64,000 nt of DNA from Ridgeia piscesae (Eukaryota; Annelida; Polychaeta; Sabellida; Siboglinidae): NCBI GenBank assembly GCA_025642075.2, contig JAODUO010000151.1, positions 92,501 to 156,500 on the forward strand, written 5' to 3'. Below, one piece after another: positions 19,901 to 32,149 of this stretch; position 1 is the first letter of the stretch; every line of letters starts with the position of its first letter. The translations under genes were made by a program, and so were the position numbers. The notes under the pieces are model-generated. The model saw only the letters and a list, made by a program, of their open reading frames with translations, was not told the origin of the DNA and did no database searches.

Positions 19901-22900
19901 CTGGCTACAGCAACTTCATTTACTGATAAATGATGACATTTCCTTTGTAGGCATGGCCTAAATTTATAATGCCTATAAATTTATCTGGGCATTATTTACA
20001 AGATTAGTGGTCTTTGATGTCTATAATTTTCTAGTGTGATATTTTTGTTTCCTTTAATACAGTCGAGTAGAGCAGTTATCATAGCACCGTAATGTGAGGT
20101 AAATTTCCAGAATGATTATGGAAAATTCATAATGGTAGGGTGGTACTACCAGCCAATCAGCGCAATTGGCACTCTTTTAATTGCGCAGTTTTTTAATACA
20201 TATCATATCTTCGCTTTTTCATTAATTACTTTTGTTATTTCTGTATTATTTCTTTGTTACCTTTATGAAAAGTGCATTGTTATTTAACTGGTGTTGCAAC
20301 TGTTTTTTAGTTTTAAAACAAATTGAAACGACTTAAATTTGGATTGTTTTTATATTTTGGCGGACTAGTAAATCTTTTGGTGGACTAATAAACTTTGGAG
20401 TTTACTAGTCTCGCTGTCTAGAAAAATAAATGCCAAAGTTCTACCCCTGTATTACTGTAGACAAAGTATAACTTATTTTATGAGAGATGACAGGGAAAAC
20501 ATAATAATTTGGGTTAACAAACTTTAATAACCATCCACAATATAAAATTCAATACATACAATAACAGAAGACTTTACAATGTATTTAATGCAATATATTA
20601 GCAACTTAAGTCAACGTGTGCACCACTGCACCAGCCAAATACTCTTGAACATATATTACTATAATGACTGATATTACCATAATCATAATGACTGTATGTA
20701 TGAAAATATGTATGAAAATATGCATGAAAATGTAATGTAATGTAATGTAATGTAATGTAATGTAATGTAATGTAATGTAATGTAATGTAATGTAATGTAA
20801 TGTAATGTAATGTGCATTTATGACCGAATGAATACAGAACAACTCTGCAAACTAATATATATATATATATATATATATATGTACGAATAGTATATATATT
20901 TTTTATATGAAACCATAGCCACCTTGCAAACATGGGCTAGCAACAACATTAACAAATAAGTTTGAACGTATACCTACAAAAAGGCAGAAATAATTATTTT
21001 GTGTAACGAAAACGAGATGTGCTCCTTAATAACTAACACTGGCTGAATATATAACATATGGCTGTAGTATTGATGATAGTATTACTATACATACATACAT
21101 ACATATACACACAGCACTGCAAATAACATACATATAGTATTACTATACATACATACCGGGTATATATATATACCCGATATGTACGTATTTATGTATAATA
21201 ATACTATCGTCCATCATACCCGTTAAGTATTAACAGTATTCATTATTCATTATCATCAGTGACTTAATGGATAATTTGATCTAGTGCATGTCACAAAAAT
21301 AACCAATTGGTTATACCAATGTTTATAATTATATTTTAGTACTATTTGTAGCAAAATTGTCACCTCTTGGAAAGCACTACATACACTCAAATGCAGCAGA
21401 TAACTTACCGAAGTATTAATTTATAAATGTTTAAAAACTGTAAATTTGAACAGTTATTTGCAGTGCTTTGTATGTGATAGGTGTATGTAATTTCAAACTT
21501 AATATCACAATTACTCATGTAATATCCAATATACACTACACTGTATAAACCATTAATTTTAACATAGATGGACTTTAATTAACATAAAAGCAGTATTTTT
21601 TTCTGAGTGGTCATTTATAAACCATCTCACATTTGGCCTCCGAGATAGAAAACATATACATGCATGCAGAAAAAGCATCGTAACATAAACTCCCACACAC
21701 TCGTGTGCAAGATTGTTAGATTATAACCAACTGTATTACGTTATCTGTGTTATCTGTTGTCAGTGCCCGACATGAGAGAAACAATGTTGTTTCTGCGGAA
21801 CAAGACAGACAACTTACGGCGAGCCATGGAAAGTGTTGATCCACTTGCCTTGCCCCGGACAAAAGTAAGTGTAAGACATTGTAGTGATATATCGCTCAAC
21901 AGAATATCATGGTCATGTATCATCATGTGTGGTTTTTCGTTTGTATATGCATATTGCGCAATACAGGAATGGACTAGGTATTGTCTGTTGCAAACGGTGT
22001 CGCAAAATGATGAGTTAGAGTTATAAGAGAGATTTTAGTGAACTGTCGAAGATCTGGCAGCCATGGCACTGTGATCACACCTTATCATGGATCCAAATGA
22101 AGTGTTATGGATTATCGCCATTTTAAGAAAAAATTGACAAAAGTGTTCCAACTATGACGACCGTGATCTGACATGGCCCACTTTTGAACATTCTTAAGTC
22201 TCACAAAATGACAATGATTCCGACAAGGACCAGCCAGCCCAAGGTCCTGTAATTTAACTGGATCTGACATGGACACGTCTGTCAGTGACAGTGACGATGG
22301 CTTATCAGACATGCCAGTTAGAATGATCCGGATGAGAGGTCCCACTAGATTTAGCAGAGGCAGACATGGGGATGGACGTGATAGATCTCCATCGCCTGTC
22401 AGACCAGCTGCGGGAATGGGGTGTGGTGAGGACAGAGGAGTGGCAAGAAGACCACTACTGGACCGTTCTATAAGTCACACAATCTACATAGTCTACGTAT
22501 ATATACCCGGGGTAGTCCCTTGTGCAAATATGTGTTCTTTCTAAGTAATTATAATTCATCTGTGACTAAAGGTTTTCATGTTATTGCATTGATGTGTAAT
22601 GGTATGATATTACTCATACTATTTGGTGGACATTTTGAATAGATTGTGATAATCCATTACGTCCTTTTCTCTCCATAAACATTACAGGATATTACCTGTC
22701 CAAATGTGTGCGTGCGTGCATGCATGCATGCATGCATGCGTGTGTGTCTGAAAAATCTTAATAGTAATAAAACTACACAGGTCAAGGTGGTCATACATAT
22801 TTCTGAGAAAAATCCAAGCCCGTAAAGGTTAGCTTCACAAAGTTATATTATAAATGCAGGATAAACGGCCCTCTTGTCTTTGTTTACAGAGATCTGCTGC

Positions 22901-22946
22901 TGAAAAAGAGTCAGGAAAGGCATCAAAAGTGCTCAAGTTATCCTGA
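16981..22946 (+). CDS. MIS12: MIS12 kinetochore complex component
   Basis: Coding exons: 16981-17134, 17802-17869, 18226-18324, 18458-18601, 18940-19060, 21764-21864 and 22890-22946, all GT-AG with consistent phase. They give 247 residues (human protein about 205). Family anchors are YETQFLGFTPKSF near residues 36-48 (human YEAQFFGFTP), HIPEQVLLPEDK near 115-126 (human RIPSNILLPEDK), a Glu/Lys-rich coiled coil through about 135-230, and the C-terminal KVLKLS. MIS12 is the centre of the four-protein MIS12 complex that ties centromeric chromatin to the NDC80 microtubule-binding complex. The N-terminus is about 30 residues longer than in vertebrates and Ser/Asp-rich. The start was chosen as the first ATG after an acceptor at 16961. 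The gene is alone on this strand; intron 5 holds a hAT-like element. Confidence 0.93.
17205..17300. repeat. Dispersed repeat with GGACGGGT motifs
   Basis: Contains CACCCGTCATTTGGACGG and later GGACGGGTGGAGGACGGGTT in MIS12 intron 1. A diverged relative (ACCAGTCATTTGGATGGGCT) lies at about 48275 in an ARPC2 intron. Its class is unknown. Confidence 0.4.
19151..19222. repeat. Near-perfect hairpin (palindrome)
   Basis: CGGCTGCATCTCTCAGCC and GGCTGGGAGATGCAGCCG are inverted copies. The middle CCTTCTTCAGCTGAAGGAGG also pairs, so about 60 bp can form one stem in MIS12 intron 5. It is probably a tiny nonautonomous element. Confidence 0.8.
19665..20449. mobile_element. hAT-like MITE with terminal inverted repeats
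   Basis: It starts CAGGGGTAGAACT and ends AGTTCTACCCCTG, a perfect 13-bp terminal inverted repeat, and is flanked on both sides by TATTA (19660-19664 and 20450-20454). Subterminal regions at both ends carry repeated ACTAGTAAA / TTTACTAGTC motifs, as transposase-binding sites often do. At 785 bp with no transposase it is nonautonomous. A CAGGGGT-type terminus is typical of hAT elements, which usually make 8-bp duplications; only 5 bp match here, so the superfamily is tentative. Confidence 0.75.
20730..20880. repeat. (TAATG)n satellite followed by (TA)n
   Basis: A pentanucleotide run from about 20730 to 20812, then (TA)n at about 20856-20880. MIS12 intron 5. Confidence 0.95.
21063..21480. repeat. 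Nested inverted repeats in MIS12 intron 5
   Basis: ATTGATGATAGTATTACTAT at 21070 pairs with ATAATACTATCGTCCATCAT near 21200. GGGTATATATATATACCC forms a tip near 21160. CAGCACTGCAAATAAC at 21112 is inverted as GTTATTTGCAGTGCT at about 21453. This is probably a foldback remnant. Confidence 0.6.
22110..22545 (+). other. Unidentified short open frame in MIS12 intron 6
   Basis: From an ATG at 22269 the frame reads MDTSVSDSDDGLSDMPVRMI and continues Arg/Gly/Ser-rich (GPTRFSRGRHGDGRDRSP) for about 75 codons before AT-rich DNA. The composition looks coding, unlike its surroundings, but I recognise no family. It could be the remnant of a mobile-element ORF. Confidence 0.25.
22706..22748. repeat. GTGC/ATGC/GTGT microsatellite
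   Basis: Short (GCAT)n-type tract in MIS12 intron 6. Confidence 0.8.
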
Positions 22947-23237
22947 TCCTATCACTTGCAACTGGTGGAGTTTGCATGGACATATATACTGTACATACAA
23001 GAACTCACTTAGCCTGGACCTGACTATCGAGAGTACATTTGTCTTGGCCGCTTCAAGATGTGCAGTGTGATTCTTCACATTTCCACCGTGAAGAAAAACA
23101 TTTTCATCAGTTTGATTAGTTAAGATATGAGAAAAATTCAAGCTTAAAAAATGTCATGACTTTTATGGGTGACTATTTTGGACCAAGATTCACTATGCTG
23201 CTCTGTGCTGCAATGCCAATGTGCCTCTTGCTGCAGA

Positions 23238-23243
23238 AATAAA
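23238..23243 (+). terminator. Candidate MIS12 polyadenylation signal
   Basis: The first AATAAA downstream of the MIS12 stop codon, 292 bp beyond it. A second lies near 23585. Confidence 0.4.
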
Positions 23244-23259
23244 GTTCAGTTTATCTTAA

Positions 23260-24115
23260 CTGTGCTCAACTCTCCAGCTACATTCAGATGTCTGAATGAC
23301 ATGATCAGAGCTGCCATTGCAGAGAAACTGCAAGACAATAGCTGTAAGTGAGTGGTTGTTAACCTTTTCTGGCCGAGACTCGTATTCCTGAGAGCATTAG
23401 CATGGTGACTCATGCATTCATATCATGATATGTTTAACTTATGTTAAATGAACAAATGAATTGTCCTAAAATAGATGAAAAAATAAAACACTAATGTTAG
23501 TAGACGTGCATGCAGAACTTTACACTAGAATTCACCAAACCAGTATTAAAAAATTTACTTATAGCACTAAAATGTTGCATCTGCAATAAATAAAGCTGTC
23601 CTCTCTGCAATTTTTCTACAAATCTTGTAAGTATAGTGTTGTTTTTAAAATAGTTAACATACCTACCATTGAATATATTATTTACTATATAAGTCGAGGG
23701 ATTACACCTTTATCAACGGAGGATTATCTTAAGGTGCACCACCGTGTAAATGTGATGGACTGTTCTGTCCCCTCCACAAAGCTTAAATAACAGAAATGAT
23801 ATATATATATATATATATACACGTGTATACATATACATCTATGGTAGTATTCATACCACATATTATAATTTTTTCATCATAACATATCAAATAGTATGCC
23901 TTATAATATGTGTTATACAACAGAAGTTTCTATCATATGTGTGTGTGTGCATGTTATGTACAAATGAGACATTTTGTCTTCAACCCTTAATACTATTATT
24001 ATATTTATATGTCTAATGCAATTAATATGCAACAAAACAAATACAGAAACACCTTTCACTGAAAGCTGCACAAACTCACCATTTCAGCTAATTGCTCAAA
24101 CATGTTAGCATGCTA
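23260..24115. other. Intergenic, no gene recognised
   Basis: AT-rich DNA with a (TA)n tract near 23800-23818. Confidence 0.5.
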
Positions 24116-24117
24116 CT

Positions 24118-26125
24118 AGTACAACAGCTCCACTACAGCAGTTGACAACAGTTCCACTACAGCAGTTGACAACAGCTCCACTACAGCAGTTGACAACAGT
24201 TCCACTACAGCAGTTGACAACAGTTCCACTACAGCAGTTGACAACAGTTCCACTACAGCAGTTGACAACAGTTCCACTACAGCAGTTGACAACAGTTCAT
24301 ATATAGCAGTTGACAACGATTCCACTACAGCAGTTGACAACGGTTCCACTACAGCAGTTGACAACGGTTCCACTACAGCAGTTGACAACAGTTCCACTAC
24401 AGCAGTTGACAACAGTTCCACTACAGCAGTTGACAACAGTTCCACTACAGCAGTTGACAACGGTTCCACTACAGCAGTTGACAACAGTTCCACTACAGCA
24501 GTTGACAACAGTTCCACTACAGCAGTTGACAACAGTTCATATATAGCAGTTGACAACGATTCCACTACAGCAGTTGACAACGGCTCCACTACAGCAGTTG
24601 ACAACAGTTCCACTACAGCAGTTGACAACAGTTCCACTACAGCAGTTGACAACAGTTCCACTACAGCAGTTGACAACAGTTCATATACAGCAGTTGACAA
24701 CGATTCCACTACAGCATTTGACAATGGTTCCACTACAGCAGTTGACAACAGTTCCACTACAGCAGTTGACAACAGTTCATATATAGCAGTTGACAACGAT
24801 TCCACTACAGCAGTTGACAACGGCTCCACTATGGCAATTGACAACGGTTCCACTACAGCGGTTAACAACGGTTCCACCACAACAGTTGACAATGGTTCCA
24901 CCACAACAGTTGACAATGGTTCCACTACAGCAGTTGACAACGGTTCCACCACAACAGTTGACAACGGTTCCACCACAACAGTTGACAACGGTTCCACTAC
25001 AGCAGTTGACAACGGTTCCACCACAACAGTTGACAACGGTTCCACTACAGCAGTTGACAACGGTTCCACCACAACAGTTGACAACGGTTCCACTACAGCA
25101 GTTGACAACGGTTCCACCACACAGTTGACAACGGTTCCACTACAGCAGTTGACAACGGTTCCACCACAGCAGTTGACAACGGTTCCACTACAGCAGTTGA
25201 CAACGGTTCCACCACAACAGTTGACAACGGTTCCACTACAGCAGTTGACAACGGTTCCACCACAACAGTTGACAACGGTTCCACTACAGCAGTTGACAAC
25301 GGTTCCACCACACAGTTGACAACGTTCCACTACAGCAGTTGACAAGGTTCCCACACAGTTGACACGTTCCACACAGCAGTTGACAACGGTTCCACCACAA
25401 CAGTTGACAACGGTTCCACTACAGCAGTTGACAACGGTTCCACCACAGCAGATGACAACAGTTCCACTACAGCAGTTGACAATGGTTCCACCACAGCAGA
25501 TGACAACAGTTCCACTACAGCAGTTGACAATGGTTCCACCACAGCAGATGACAACAGTTCCACTACAGCAGTTGACAATGGTTCCACCACAGCAGATGAC
25601 AACAGTTCCACTACAGCAGTTGACAATGGTTCCACCACAGCAGATGACAACAGTTCCACTACAGCAGTTGACAATGGTTCCACTACAGCAGTTGACAACA
25701 GTTCCACTACAGCAGTTGACAACAGGTTCCACTACAGCAGATGACAACAGTTCCACTACAGCAGTTGACAACGGTTCCACCACAGCAGATGACAACAGTT
25801 CCACCACAGCAGATGACAACAGTTCCACTACAGCAGTTGACAACGGTTCCACTACAGCAGTTGACAACGGCTCCACCACAGCAGATGACAACAGTTTCAC
25901 AACAGCAGTTGACAACTGTTCCACTACAGCAGTTGACAACAGTTCCACTACAGCAGTTGACAACAGTTCCACCACAGCAGTTGACAACAGTTCCACTACA
26001 GCAGTTGACAACAGTTCCACTACAGCAGTTGACAACAGTTCCACTACAGCAGTTGACAACGGCTCCACCACAGCAGTTGACAACGGTTCCACTACAGCGG
26101 TTGACAACAGTTCCACTACAGTAAT
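24118..26125. repeat. 24-bp minisatellite array of about 83 units
   Basis: The unit contains CAGTTGACAACAGTTCCACT with common variants (ACGGTTCCACC; CAGATGACAACAG; TTCATATATAG). Since 24 is divisible by three, several frames stay open on both strands (VVEPLSTA octapeptide on -, TTVPLQQL on +), broken where indels occur near 25115-25370. The - strand frame from an ATG at 26156-26158 runs 680 codons. Each unit carries GTTGACAAC, an odd palindrome. Variant units cluster by position, as expected from local duplication. I treat it as noncoding. Confidence 0.9.
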
Positions 26126-26665
26126 TCCGCTATGTACAGCAGCTAATGGCAGTTCCATTAAGTACAGCTGTTGGCAGCAGTTCCACTACAGTTGGTAACT
26201 GTTCTGTGAGACTTGAGAGCAGCTGCTCTACAGCAGTACACAGCAGGTTCCACCACCACCACAGCAAGCAGCACCACCTGCAGCACCACAGCCCTCAGCT
26301 GCGGCACCTCCGCCACAGCAATCGGCACATGCGTCGCCAATGGCGCAGCAGCAGTTGCCAGCACCGCAGCAGCAGTCCGCGGGAATGCCTGCGCAGCCGC
26401 CAACGTATTGAATAAAACAGTTGTGTAGAGAATAGCAGAAGTTGCCACAACCGTGACAGATGTGGGAACAAGGAAGGCCTTCAAAGCAGGTCCCTGTGGC
26501 GTGACAACACCTTGCTGGAAGACCACAGGTGAGGGCACAAACTCCGATACCGCTGTCGACGACATTGTTACAGCATTGGGCGGTGTTTCTACAGGCATTG
26601 CCACAGCAGACACAGCAGAAGTTGGCCTGTAGGGCGCTACAACAGTCCACGGCAACATCCAACAT
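26126..26665. repeat. Decayed Pro/Gln-type repeat DNA next to the 24-bp array
   Basis: On +, one frame reads VPPPPQQAAPPAAPQPSAAA, then QQQLPAPQQQSAGMPAQPPT and Y-stop at 26408-26410, with AATAAA at 26411-26416. A TGA just upstream and stops downstream break it. On - a 166-codon Ala/Val/Thr-rich frame opens at 26658. Similar hexamer-based DNA lies at 29400-29600. It may be the 3' end of a lost low-complexity gene or simple repeat decay; I cannot tell which. Confidence 0.35.
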
Positions 26666-26699
26666 GTACAGTCACCACAATCGCATTTTCATTACATTT

Positions 26700-28700
26700 A
26701 CATGAAGGGTTTTGGGTCAAAATGTGATAAACACCATTTTTTTATTTTGCCCAAACCAGGACAAAATATTTGCTTACATACAAGTTGTGCTAGGGTGCTA
26801 GCTAATCTAAACACAAATGCGATAAATTGCCATTATATGATGTGCTCAAACGATTGTTAGTTTTGAAAATGTAATAAGCACTATCCATCTTTTTTTTACC
26901 AACAAATGTGATGTATCCATCATTAGCCAATGAGGATCACCTTACTGCACATACACCTACCTTGTAGTGATGGTGCATGCTGGGTGGTTGTACAGTATTT
27001 TGATAACAACATTTAATATTACACCTTGTGATAAAAATCTGCAACAAATACGTCATCAACTGCTGTCGTTATCGATGACTTTGGATCTCTAATATACACC
27101 AAGTTTGTTTACAAGTTTTGTAAACTTTGAGGTTGGAAGACAAAAGTGACTTTTTGTTGAATGAAGACAGCATACTATATACATAATTATATGCATACAA
27201 GTATATATATATATATATATATATATAATACACCTGCCAGTCCAGAACCAGATATAACAGATCACTATATTCTTGTTTTTGTGCAGAAATGTCTATTCAT
27301 GAAGTTATTTACACCGATTAGATAGGAGTGAATTAAACAAAATGACTAATGAAGTAAAAGAGTAATGGTGGCGATCAGCGACGTTTAAAGCATTATTTGA
27401 AATATACCATGTATCCGTGAAATAGGATGTTCTTATGTTTGGGAAATGGTTGTTCAAGCATTTGACTTTAACCCAATACTATTCACTAAAATAAAATAAC
27501 TACTTTGTATGCAGATACGATTACGACCTGGCCTGTAAATCGTTGTGATTGTGTACTATTAAAAGATTTCGATATGACAATAGGAGACCCTGGCGATTAG
27601 ATACAGAAATATTGTAACAAATAAAATTAGCGATGTAGATGCATGAAAATAACCACGTGAAAGTATTGTTACTTTAGATGAAACTACTTTGTCACAAGTG
27701 AAACTTTATTAAAATGGTTGTTCATTACATGACAATTCCATGAAAAATACTGTTTTAAGTATTGTATCAAAGTAATTGTATGTGGTTACATGCCACCGCT
27801 GAAGGTCAGGATTATAAGTGAATATTGTGTAGAGGTTTATGACTTGTCTCTCAGGTATTGCATTTTTTGCTGAATTGGCTGCCACATTGTGTACATAGTT
27901 GTGCATTTCGTCCAAGGGCGTCGATTTTTAAAGTGGGGGGACGGGACCAATTTATATATACATATATGTATAATATGTATAAAGTGTATATATGTATATT
28001 TTGGACATGTATAATAGATATATATGTGACCTGAAATACATATAAATGTTTTAGTAAATATAAAACACAGTTTATAGTTGGTTATATGTTATGCTATTTA
28101 AAATAGTTAAATGTTGGCTACATGTATTTGAATAGGGGCCATGGATCGCCCCAATCACTTAACATTTGGAGGGTAGATTTTGGACCCATAACTGCTTGCC
28201 TAGCTGATTGACAAGATGCAGAGGTTACGGGGTGTCTGTGTATAGCACTTCCTAATCCTACCTTTTGGCAAAGAAATTTGTCATCACTCAAATGGGATCA
28301 AATTATACAAAGTGCAGGAATCCACTGGTTCCGCTGTAGGCAATAAGTATACGACCAGGCTGCAATGCAAGGGGTGACAGGGCAAACAAAAACTAATCCT
28401 ATAATGTGCTTGATGGCTATAGTGCCTACTAATATATCAACACAAGGGTGCAAAATTATAGAGCCCAGCATGATGAATATTTACTGGACTAAGGTGAAGT
28501 TGCACGCTGCGGCCAACCAAGCCATTTATCTAGTGATTTTCCACAGGGTAGTCGGAAGTTTATATCTTAACTGGTATATTTATTTACTACTAGACCGATG
28601 TAGGGTTTTTAAAGAGGGGAGTGATTAGTTTTGCTATGCCTGTAAATTTGTTTTTTAACTGAAAAAGTCGGGGGGACATTTCCTAAGGATGAAAAATGGG
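26700..28700. other. Intergenic, no gene recognised
   Basis: AT-rich. (TA)n at 27201-27226; TATA-rich stretch at 27950-28030. No coherent reading frame. Confidence 0.55.
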
Positions 28701-28715
28701 GCGAACAGATTTTTT

Positions 28716-28744
28716 TATTGGAAGGGACCATCCGGCATCAAGCA

Positions 28745-28796
<52 letters not shown>

Positions 28797-28884
28797 CTGT
28801 ATATATATATATATATATATAATATACATATATATATATATATATATAAATTGCTTAGGCCCCTTCCAATACAAAATCCTGCCT
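28716..28884. repeat. Hairpin with (TA)n loop
   Basis: TTGGAAGGGACCATCCGGCA (28719) is inverted, with changes, in TTGCTTAGGCCCCTTCCAAT (28851). Between them lie three (TA)n runs. Microsatellite growth inside a small foldback element is likely. Confidence 0.65.
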
Positions 28885-29039
28885 GGTACTGGCCAATGGC
28901 TAGACTTGCAAATGTATCCAAACATCGCATGTGTCACTCGAACCTGAACCCTTGACCCTGATGACTTGAGCAAGAAAAGGCAAGTTCTGTGTCTGCTGAC
29001 TGATGCCAAGGATGAAGGCTACGGAAGCCTCACACTCAC

Positions 29040-29108
29040 ACACATGTGTTGTGTGTGTGTGTGTGCGTGCGTGTGCGTGCGTGCGTGCGTGCGTGTGTGT
29101 GTGTGTGC
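29040..29108. repeat. GT/GC microsatellite
   Basis: (GT)n with CGTG interruptions. Confidence 0.85.
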
Positions 29109-29399
29109 TCCTGCATGATCGTCTGCACAGCGTCCGGAGTTATCTTCCTTCAGGTGGACAGGGTTCTTGATAAACGGATGTTGTCTTGCGGCTGGTTAAC
29201 CTAAGTCTAACTATATGTTTATGACTATGTCTATAGTACAGATAGTATTGTCTAAGTTGATGTCATGTCTAGAAAAAAAATGAATAAATTCGAACGCTAT
29301 ATTCATGTTTCTTTCTTGCCAGAGCATTGCTCACATAATGCTACGTGGTACGGTTCAGTCGGTTAACCGAAACTAATCTAGTGCGCTAGTTGCTTGTGC

Positions 29400-29625
29400 A
29401 TCATACGAACCTGGTCTCAGCCACAGCTTCAGCCGCAGGCACAGCCAGTGTCTCAGTCACAGTGTCACCAATAGGTATAGCCACAGCCACACTACCCACA
29501 GTGTCAATCGCAGGTGTAACCATAGCCTCAGCCATAACCGCAGGCACTGCTTCAGGCACAGCATCAGCTACAGCCACAATATTGGTGGAAGCCATCATTA
29601 CCAAAATACTAAACAAAATTGCCAC
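29400..29625. repeat. Degenerate CAGCCA-type hexamer repeat
   Basis: Many CAGCCACAG, CAGGCACAG and CAGTCACAG units. Both strands are therefore open with Ala/Val or Ser/Thr-rich products. The - frame looks like a signal peptide (SILVMMASTNIVAVADA) but has no ATG before VMM. Probably simple-repeat decay. Confidence 0.5.
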
Positions 29626-31019
29626 ACCTCACGTCGAACGTTCGCTCTAAAAAGGGCAAAAAATATTCCACCTTGCCAGTTCAAAGATTTGTTTCAAACC
29701 CAGTGGCCTTCGAAACACCCCCAAAACAAGCCCAAATAAATCCACCAATTTTTTTTAATATGCCAGTTAAACGCATATGAAAATATATAATTGTCAAGTA
29801 TGTTCCGTTTAAATAAAAATAAAATTCCGGCCGTTAAGTAACATCCGGGTGACGTTTATGCCCATGCGAGATAGATGTAATTTTTTTATCACCATGCTTT
29901 GCAGGTGCAACAAAGTCAAAACGCATAGCATTTAAAATATATAAATAGAGTTGCTTTACATTTCGTCCGATAATTTTTAATATTACGTTTGTTTACATCG
30001 CTGTCATGGATTAAGGTAGACTAAAGTCACGTGATCTGCGCTTATAAACTTCTGAAAAAGATACATATACTATAGGCGGGTCACGTACGGTAACCGGGCT
30101 AATTGGTGTCCCGGCCAGCTCTTTTACATAGAAATAATCGATAAAGAAATCTGACAAAACTATATGTGGCGTTTTGTGCAGTATTGTTCTTCATTTCTAA
30201 TATAATAATGGCATTCGAAGTCGTTATTTGAGCTATTTCTCGTTATACCTCCCAGTCTACGTACGTCATCGAAAAGTGGCTGTCTCGATCCATGACCTGG
30301 TCCTCAAGTTGCACGTTATTATAAAGGTGTAATAATTACACACTAAATAATAAAGATATTGCGTAAGGTTCTCATTTCGATGTCTGTTTTCATATGTGCC
30401 CAACAACATTATTATTATTTATAAAATCTTTTGAACTATAGTCGATGTTTTCCAAAACAAATATCAATGTCCCATCGTTCCATGTCATCTACGTCACGAC
30501 AACATTGATGCCATGCCTGTCCAGAGTCTGAAGAACTACCACATCCACGTGGAATCACAATTCCGTTACCGCCATATATCGATCTGCATATTGGAAACAT
30601 CACCAAAACCATTTTTGCTGCGATTTACGCGAGAATTCGTCATTTCAGAGCAGAAGTCAGGTGAGTAGGTTTATTCTATCTCCTCTACGAACGGTCCGCA
30701 CCGCATGTTGTACAGGTCAGACAATTTGTTAACAGAATTATTGATAATCACGTGTTAAGTGGTGTCAATCATATCAATCAGAAATAGCATACGCCAGTTA
30801 AGCTCACGACATGCAGACATGATATTGGTCCTGACTCGCACTCGGCACGACATCTACGTCATAGTCATATACGTCACATATTTGTCGTGACGGAGATGAC
30901 ATGGAGCGTGACGTTGATGACAAATGTAGTTGTAACTAAGATAAAACGGTGGCAGGATTTGCTGAAATTGGATAATCATCATCTTTGAGAAATTAAGTTA
31001 ATTTCTGATGACATTTTCC

Positions 31020-32090
31020 CATTTCAGAAATTGACAAAATTGCTGATGAACGTTCACGTCGGTATGTACAGAAAGGATCTAAACAAGCGAACCAGGCTGG
31101 CCATGAAGAATTTCTTTAAAAATAAAGAAAATGCCGAAGAGACCAGTAGGGCTATATACACATAAGTTGCAGATAACAAGCAAACATGCGTGCAGCATCG
31201 AATGAGGTGCAGTTGGAGAAGCAACCAAATGTCTTCGCGTAGTCATCAAGCGGAATTCCCGCAATCACCAAGGAGCTTCACTGAACAACCTTAGCCCCAC
31301 GAACCTATGGATGTGGTCGAAAAAATGCTCACCAAGACCGAGCAAAGGCGTAAAGACGGATTGACAAACTGACAGAAAGTCTAGCCGCTTGAAGGAGAAC
31401 ATCTCAACGTTACAAGAAGCGCTATAAGGGGTTTATATGAAAGTTACAGGGCAACAGCATCTAACAGGAAAGATAAACAGACTCATGAATACAACCGTAG
31501 CGAAACACGAAAACCAAACCCTTACAATGGAGCTGGGGTCGAAATATCATCGTAACTGTACTAATCAGTTCATCGATAGAATGACTACGGGGAATACATT
31601 GCAGAAGAATCGACTGCGGGATTATAGACGACTGGCATTCGCCTACTAATAGGGAAAAGGGCACGAAGTAAACGCCATTTTAGAGCATGACAGGTAAACA
31701 ACAAGTAGGCAGGCGTATGTTCGCAACACGTGTATGTACAGTGACACAGTAGCGTGGGGCTGATGGAAGAGACACTTGACTGAGAACATGTAATCATCAT
31801 CAGCGGTTCATCGAAACGAGAATTACGTCTTCGAAACGTCTGTGATATGTATCATGAGGTGACTCAAGAGCCCGATTCTATTCTTGAGCTGCATATCTTG
31901 TTTCAGTGTAGGCAGGAGGTGCCAGGTGGAAGGGAGACGTGAAGATGCTTAGACATATCCCTTGTCATTTCTCTTCTGCTGTTTCTCCGCCTCGTGAAGA
32001 AGACGATTTGTCTCAATTTGGCAGTTTCCTCGCATATGCTACGGCGCCAAAGTGAATGGTCCGCATGTTTTTCTTCCCCAGTCAATTTGG
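31020..32090. other. No gene recognised; possible mobile-element relic
   Basis: On + at 31437-31649 a 70-codon frame includes ELGSKYHRNCTNQFIDRM. This is reminiscent of the YHxxC N-terminal motif of the high-copy protein whose C-terminal part lies at 34-35.7 kb. The link is weak, and the rest is unidentified. Confidence 0.2.
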
Positions 32091-32149
32091 ATTTTCTTCA
32101 TGTAATATTTATCAATGCATTATAATCTTTTTTTCTGGCCGACACCATG

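Noticed and set aside
29390..29650. Small secreted peptide candidate on the minus strand
   Set aside because: It lacks an ATG before the signal-like segment and sits in a degenerate CAGCCA repeat that keeps both strands open.
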